From an uncultured Lachnospiraceae bacterium (GTDB taxonomy: Bacteria > Bacillota > Clostridia > Lachnospirales > Lachnospiraceae), in assembly GCA_910576815.1 (NCBI GenBank), contig CAJTKA010000025.1, forward strand, positions 1 to 47,487: a stretch of 47,487 nt of DNA, given 5' to 3'. Numbering within the stretch: the first letter of the stretch is position 1; each line of letters opens with the position of its first letter. The translations under genes were made by a program, and so were the position numbers. Positions 44,059 through 47,487 of this stretch are shown piece after piece. The notes beneath the pieces are model-generated. The model had not been told where the DNA came from and ran no database searches. It worked only from the letters and a program-made list of their open reading frames with translations.

Positions 44059-44952
44059 ATGCAGACAATCAAGGTGGAAAATTTATCAAAAACGTTTCGC
44101 ATCAAGCGAAAGGAAAAGGGGATGCGGGGCAGCGTCAAGGCGATCTTTCATCCGCAGACAGAGGAAATCCGTGCGGTGAAAGGGGTTTCCTTTGCGGTGG
44201 AGGAAGGGGAGATGCTGGCCTTTATCGGTCCCAACGGCGCGGGCAAGAGCACGACCATCAAGATGCTGACGGGTATCCTCTATCCTGACGACGGCTGTGT
44301 GGAGGTGCTGGGGATTGATCCGGCGAAGAAAAGAAAGCAGCTTGCCTATCAGATCGGCACGGTGTTCGGGCAGAAGGAACAGCTTTGGACGCATTTGACA
44401 CCTTACGATAACTTTCGCTTCTTCGGGGCCATCTATGATCTTTCAAAACAGGAGACAGAGGAGCGCATCGCTGAACTGGCGGAGCGGTTTGCCTTGCAGG
44501 AGTTTATTGACACGCCTGTCAGAAATCTCTCGCTGGGACAGCGCATCCGCTGTGAGATCGTGGCGTCCCTGCTCCATAAGCCCAAGGTGCTGTTTTTGGA
44601 TGAGCCGACGATCGGTCTGGACCCTGTGGTAAAAGAAAACGTCCGTGAGCTGATCCGACAGATGAATCGGGAGGAACACACCACCATTTTTCTGACCAGC
44701 CACGATGTGGGGGATATCGAGAAGCTTTGTCAGCGTATCATCATCGTGAATGACGGACAGATCGTGCTGGATGACTCGGTGGAACACTTGAAACATCATT
44801 ATTTAGATCCCAAATCTGCAGGACATGGGCAGGAGGAAATGATATCTGTGTCGATGGAGAAGATGTCCGCCGTGGCAGAGAATGGGGATAGTTCGGACGT
44901 GTCGCTGGAGGATATCATTGTGGAGATCTACAAGGCGCAGGGGGAGGAATGA
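44059..44952 (+). CDS. ABC-2 exporter ATP-binding protein
   Basis: 297 residues. Walker A is GPNGAGKST, signature LSLGQRIRCE, Walker B VLFLDEPTIGLDP and the His switch TSHD. The first 30 residues and the C-terminal tail after the ATPase domain fit an ABC-2 (drug or lipid export) ATPase. The N-terminal FRIKRKEKGM segment before the Walker A is typical of ATPases paired with two dissimilar ABC-2 permeases. AAGGAGAAA precedes the ATG. It is followed by two permeases that should form the membrane part. Confidence 0.92.
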   Translation: MQTIKVENLSKTFRIKRKEKGMRGSVKAIFHPQTEEIRAVKGVSFAVEEGEMLAFIGPNGAGKSTTIKMLTGILYPDDGCVEVLGIDPAKKRKQLAYQIGTVFGQKEQLWTHLTPYDNFRFFGAIYDLSKQETEERIAELAERFALQEFIDTPVRNLSLGQRIRCEIVASLLHKPKVLFLDEPTIGLDPVVKENVRELIRQMNREEHTTIFLTSHDVGDIEKLCQRIIIVNDGQIVLDDSVEHLKHHYLDPKSAGHGQEEMISVSMEKMSAVAENGDSSDVSLEDIIVEIYKAQGEE

Positions 44953-44955
44953 CAG

Positions 44956-45828
44956 ATGTTCGGGTCGAGAAGAAAACCTGTTGAAGGTGCATTATCGTTA
45001 GCGTATGGGCAGGGTGGGGGCGTACGAAATATGCCATGGCGTAAGTACGCGGTAATCTACAAATCGGTTTTGCTGGAAAACTTACAGTATGTGGCCAATG
45101 TGGCGCTGGGTTTTTTCACTTACTTCGTCTTTATCTATATTTATATCAGGCTCTGGGGCTATATGTACCGATCGCCTGAGGAACTGATCGCGGGCTATAC
45201 GAAGGAGCAGATGATCTGGTATGTGATGATGACGGAGATGCTGTGTTTCGGTGCCAACGCCAACGTGGTGGCGGGGGAGGTCGCGAGGGATATCCGCGGT
45301 GGTAATATCGCGTACTTGATGAATAAGCCTTACCATTACACCCTGTATATCCTGGCGAGATACACCGGGGAGTGGAGCGTGAGGCTGCCCATATATGCGG
45401 CGTTTGCGGTGCTGATCGGCGCGGTGCTGGTCGGTCCTTTGCCGCATTTTCGGTGGATAACGCTTCCCGTGATGGCACTGTGCGCGGTTTTGGGGATCAC
45501 CATCAATGCGGTGTTCAAACTGTGCATCAGTCTGTTTTCTTTTTGGATCGAGGATACAACGCCCTTCCAGTGGATTTACAATAAACTGATCCTGGTGGTG
45601 GGGATTGTGTTCCCGGTAGAGATTTTTCCGCAAACATTACAGCCGTTATTGAAATTGACACCGATTTATACCGTGTGTTACGGACCGGCCAAATTGGTGG
45701 TGGACTTTCGCTTGGAGAAGTGTGTGGAGATCCTGGCCGCGCAGGCGGTGTATCTGGCAGTCGGCTGCGGACTGATGTTTTTGATTTACAGAAAGGGGGT
45801 AAAGAGACTGTATGTTAACGGCGGCTAA
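44956..45828 (+). CDS. ABC-2 type permease, first subunit
   Basis: 290 residues with about six hydrophobic helices, beginning at VALGFFTYFVFIYIYIRLWG (residue 50 onward), and a cytoplasmic N-terminal part. The sequence is of the ABC-2 permease type that works in pairs with a second subunit. GGGGGAGGAATGAC precedes ATG 44956; the internal Met near residue 26 (MPWRKY) is an alternative start. It overlaps the next permease by 17 bases. Confidence 0.85.
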   Translation: MFGSRRKPVEGALSLAYGQGGGVRNMPWRKYAVIYKSVLLENLQYVANVALGFFTYFVFIYIYIRLWGYMYRSPEELIAGYTKEQMIWYVMMTEMLCFGANANVVAGEVARDIRGGNIAYLMNKPYHYTLYILARYTGEWSVRLPIYAAFAVLIGAVLVGPLPHFRWITLPVMALCAVLGITINAVFKLCISLFSFWIEDTTPFQWIYNKLILVVGIVFPVEIFPQTLQPLLKLTPIYTVCYGPAKLVVDFRLEKCVEILAAQAVYLAVGCGLMFLIYRKGVKRLYVNGG

Positions 45829-46606
45829 GAATCAACTGCGGGTGTGTTTTCTTTCCATCAAATATAATATCATGCGGGAGATGGTGAACAAGGTGACGTT
45901 TCTCACCAACGTAGCGTTCATGGTGTTGAACGACGCCTCGATTCTGGTGCAGTGGTTCATCCTCTTTCGGCTGCGGGACGATGTGGGCGGCTATAGCCTG
46001 CGGGAGGTTTTGATGCTATGGGGACTGGTGGCGGCATCCTTCGGATTATCGAATCTCCTGTTTGCGAGGGTGCTTTCTCTGCCGAATCTCATCATCAATG
46101 GGAAGCTGGACGCTTTTTTGGTGCAGCCGAAGAATGTGCTGCTTGGCGTGCTGACCTCAGAAACCCGCATCTCTGCGATTGGTGATTTTCTGTACGGGGT
46201 GATCCTGGTGTGCGTCTGCAGACCCGGCGTGGGCGGCTTTTTCCTATTTTTGCTGTTTACGATCACGGGTGCGATCGCTTTTACGGCCTTTGCTCTGCTT
46301 CTGGGGAGCCTGTCCTTCTGGTTTGTGCGCATGGATATCCTGCAGAATCAGATGCTGATGGGGATGATCAACTTTGGCAGCTATCCGGACGGGATCTTTC
46401 AGGGCGCCGCGCGGGTTTTGCTGTATGTCCTGATCCCGGTGGGAATGGCGCTGTGGCTGCCGGCGCATGTGATGGCCCGCTTTGACGGAAAAATGCTTTT
46501 GGCGGTGCTGGGATATGTCTTTTTGCTGTCTGTGGCGGCGGTGGCGGTGTTTTACCGGGGACTGCGGCGGTATGCGTCGGGGAACCTGATGGAGGCGAGG
46601 TTGTGA
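45812..46606 (+). CDS. ABC-2 type permease, second subunit
   Basis: 264 residues, about six helices, starting inside the previous gene. Features such as NKVTFLTNVAFMVLNDAS and VQPKNVLLGVLTSE fit the ABC-2 permease superfamily of the same class as its neighbour. The three proteins should form one exporter. Substrate is unknown; related systems export drugs or lipids. Nothing coding can be supported with confidence between its stop and the next gene, apart from a doubtful 42-codon hydrophobic frame (46627-46755). Confidence 0.85.
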   Translation: MLTAAKNQLRVCFLSIKYNIMREMVNKVTFLTNVAFMVLNDASILVQWFILFRLRDDVGGYSLREVLMLWGLVAASFGLSNLLFARVLSLPNLIINGKLDAFLVQPKNVLLGVLTSETRISAIGDFLYGVILVCVCRPGVGGFFLFLLFTITGAIAFTAFALLLGSLSFWFVRMDILQNQMLMGMINFGSYPDGIFQGAARVLLYVLIPVGMALWLPAHVMARFDGKMLLAVLGYVFLLSVAAVAVFYRGLRRYASGNLMEARL

Positions 46607-46748
46607 GGGGGATACGAATTTAGTGTTTGGCAGTTGCATCCAAGAAGTATTTGATACCTCATATATTGTCGAGCGCGCTTCCCGTCGGCATTGTACTGAT
46701 GGTGGCGGTACTGTTTGTGCTTCGCAATATGAATGGAACTGTACAAGA

Positions 46749-47477
46749 TCAATAGACGGATTCCACGTTGGCGACGCCGTCCTGCGTGATGTCAAATTTC
46801 CAGACACCGTGTCCGGGGATGCGGTGCTCTGTTAAATAATAGCTGTTATCTATTTCGGTTATGTAGTAAGGCGTGCCGCCGCCGATGAAATTTTGATAGA
46901 TATCTTCGTATTTTCCGTCGGCAAGGTCGTTCAGATCCTTTACACGGATGATGGTGGCGGCGTCCTGACTGCCTGCAAGATCCGTGGAGACGGTGATGTA
47001 GTAGTTTCCCTCCGCAATGGTGAGCTGTACCATGCCGGCGATTTCATCGGGAACGGGATAGATATCATCTGTCCCGATTGCAAAGGTGCGAAAATCCGCC
47101 CGCAGAATGGCAGGCGAGCCGGGGATGCCGGAGACAAAATAGATGTCGTCGCCGTCGATGGTGAAGGAGCGTACATAGGCGTCCCTCTCCGAGAGTGGGC
47201 GGACACTTATATGCTTGGTGAGATACATATGAGAATCTCCCGGGTCGTGGCGGCAGAGGAACATTTCGCCGCTCATGGAGCTCCATACATAAAAGGTGTC
47301 CGTCGGGGCATCATAGACAATATAGTGAGGGCGGTTTCCGACCATATCCAGCGTCTGGGTGTGGTAGAAAACCCCCTCTTTTTTTTCAAAGACAAGGATG
47401 CGGTTTCCTTCCGTGTCGTCCGCCAGATAGACTGATATTGTCAATATTGGTTGACACTTTTTCCGCAAGGATATCAA
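46749..47477 (-). CDS. beta-propeller-like protein, N-terminus doubtful
   Basis: 242 residues read from TTG 47477; an in-frame stop lies just upstream of it, and no ribosome binding site is visible. Repeated blocks such as RPHYIVYDAPTDTFYVWSS, DDIYFVSG and NYYITVSTDL look like beta-propeller blades. The sequence begins abruptly in what seems to be the middle of a blade, so the 5' end may be truncated or frameshifted in or near 47440-47477. There is no signal peptide in the part seen. Function unknown. Confidence 0.5.
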   Translation of the reverse strand: MISLRKKCQPILTISVYLADDTEGNRILVFEKKEGVFYHTQTLDMVGNRPHYIVYDAPTDTFYVWSSMSGEMFLCRHDPGDSHMYLTKHISVRPLSERDAYVRSFTIDGDDIYFVSGIPGSPAILRADFRTFAIGTDDIYPVPDEIAGMVQLTIAEGNYYITVSTDLAGSQDAATIIRVKDLNDLADGKYEDIYQNFIGGGTPYYITEIDNSYYLTEHRIPGHGVWKFDITQDGVANVESVY

Positions 47478-47487
47478 TGCCTAAGCA

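Noticed and set aside
46627..46755. 42-codon hydrophobic ORF starting at TTG
   Set aside because: Poor ribosome binding site and overlap with the opposite gene end. It could be a membrane peptide or the tail of a lost gene, but support is too thin.

Overview
The window reads as chromosomal DNA of a Gram-positive anaerobe of the class Clostridia, most likely a Lachnospiraceae (gut) species. The basis is gene content: a GlgC/GlgD glycogen pair, an L-fucose isomerase-like/DUF4867/xylulokinase sugar cluster, a Csp-like subtilisin, a DUF5722 lipoprotein, a PTS cluster, and strong AGGAGG ribosome binding sites. I could not run a taxonomic search, so genus is open. No rRNA or tRNA gene and no CRISPR array was recognised.

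Layout. 1-930: AT-rich lead-in and a frameshifted agrB-like quorum-sensing gene. 1025-2719: Csp-like S8 protease. 2743-4930: a type II restriction-modification pair whose methyltransferase is intact but whose restriction gene carries one in-frame amber stop just before a motif that looks catalytic. 5035-9510: two lipoprotein genes (BMP-type binding protein; DUF5722 glycosidase-like), a family 2 glycosyltransferase and an LspA-like signal peptidase. 9511-9705: a 65-bp tandem repeat. 9800-15915: carbamate kinase and a LacI-type regulator on the minus strand, divergent from xylulokinase, DUF4867 and a fucose/arabinose isomerase-like gene. 16012-20335: a response regulator, a short kinase without membrane segments, and an FtsX-type ABC transporter.

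20434-29446 is an AT-rich defence island inserted in the GC-richer backbone. Seven tightly packed, mostly overlapping genes on one strand encode an AbiEi/AbiEii toxin-antitoxin pair, a one-helix membrane protein (DUF6680-like), type III Mod and Res subunits, and a DUF1837-like nuclease plus helicase that resembles Hachiman (HamA/HamB) or AbpAB. One good promoter sits before AbiEi and a hairpin follows the helicase, so the set looks like a single transcription unit. This is the most promising system in the window.

29558-35779: a secreted-looking protein with two FliD-like repeats (minus strand), then an EIIA/EI/EIIBC sugar PTS with its own promoter and a polysaccharide deacetylase. 35952-37163: small accessory genes including a frameshifted PIN-domain gene. 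37175-42975: glgC, glgD and an unaccompanied carB. 43093-43643: a PH/GRAM-like protein and the tail of a dead AAA ATPase. 43687-46606: a three-gene ABC exporter behind a roughly 340-base leader with a good promoter, a 25-codon ORF and several hairpins. 46749-47477: a propeller-like protein with a doubtful N-terminus.

Two themes run through the window. Accessory genes are decaying (agrB, the restriction gene, the PIN gene and the ATPase fragment are all broken). Intergenic DNA carries repeated hairpin elements, notably a composite element at 8938, 14274 and 35798, and a roughly 50-bp near-duplicate at 36494 and 39655.
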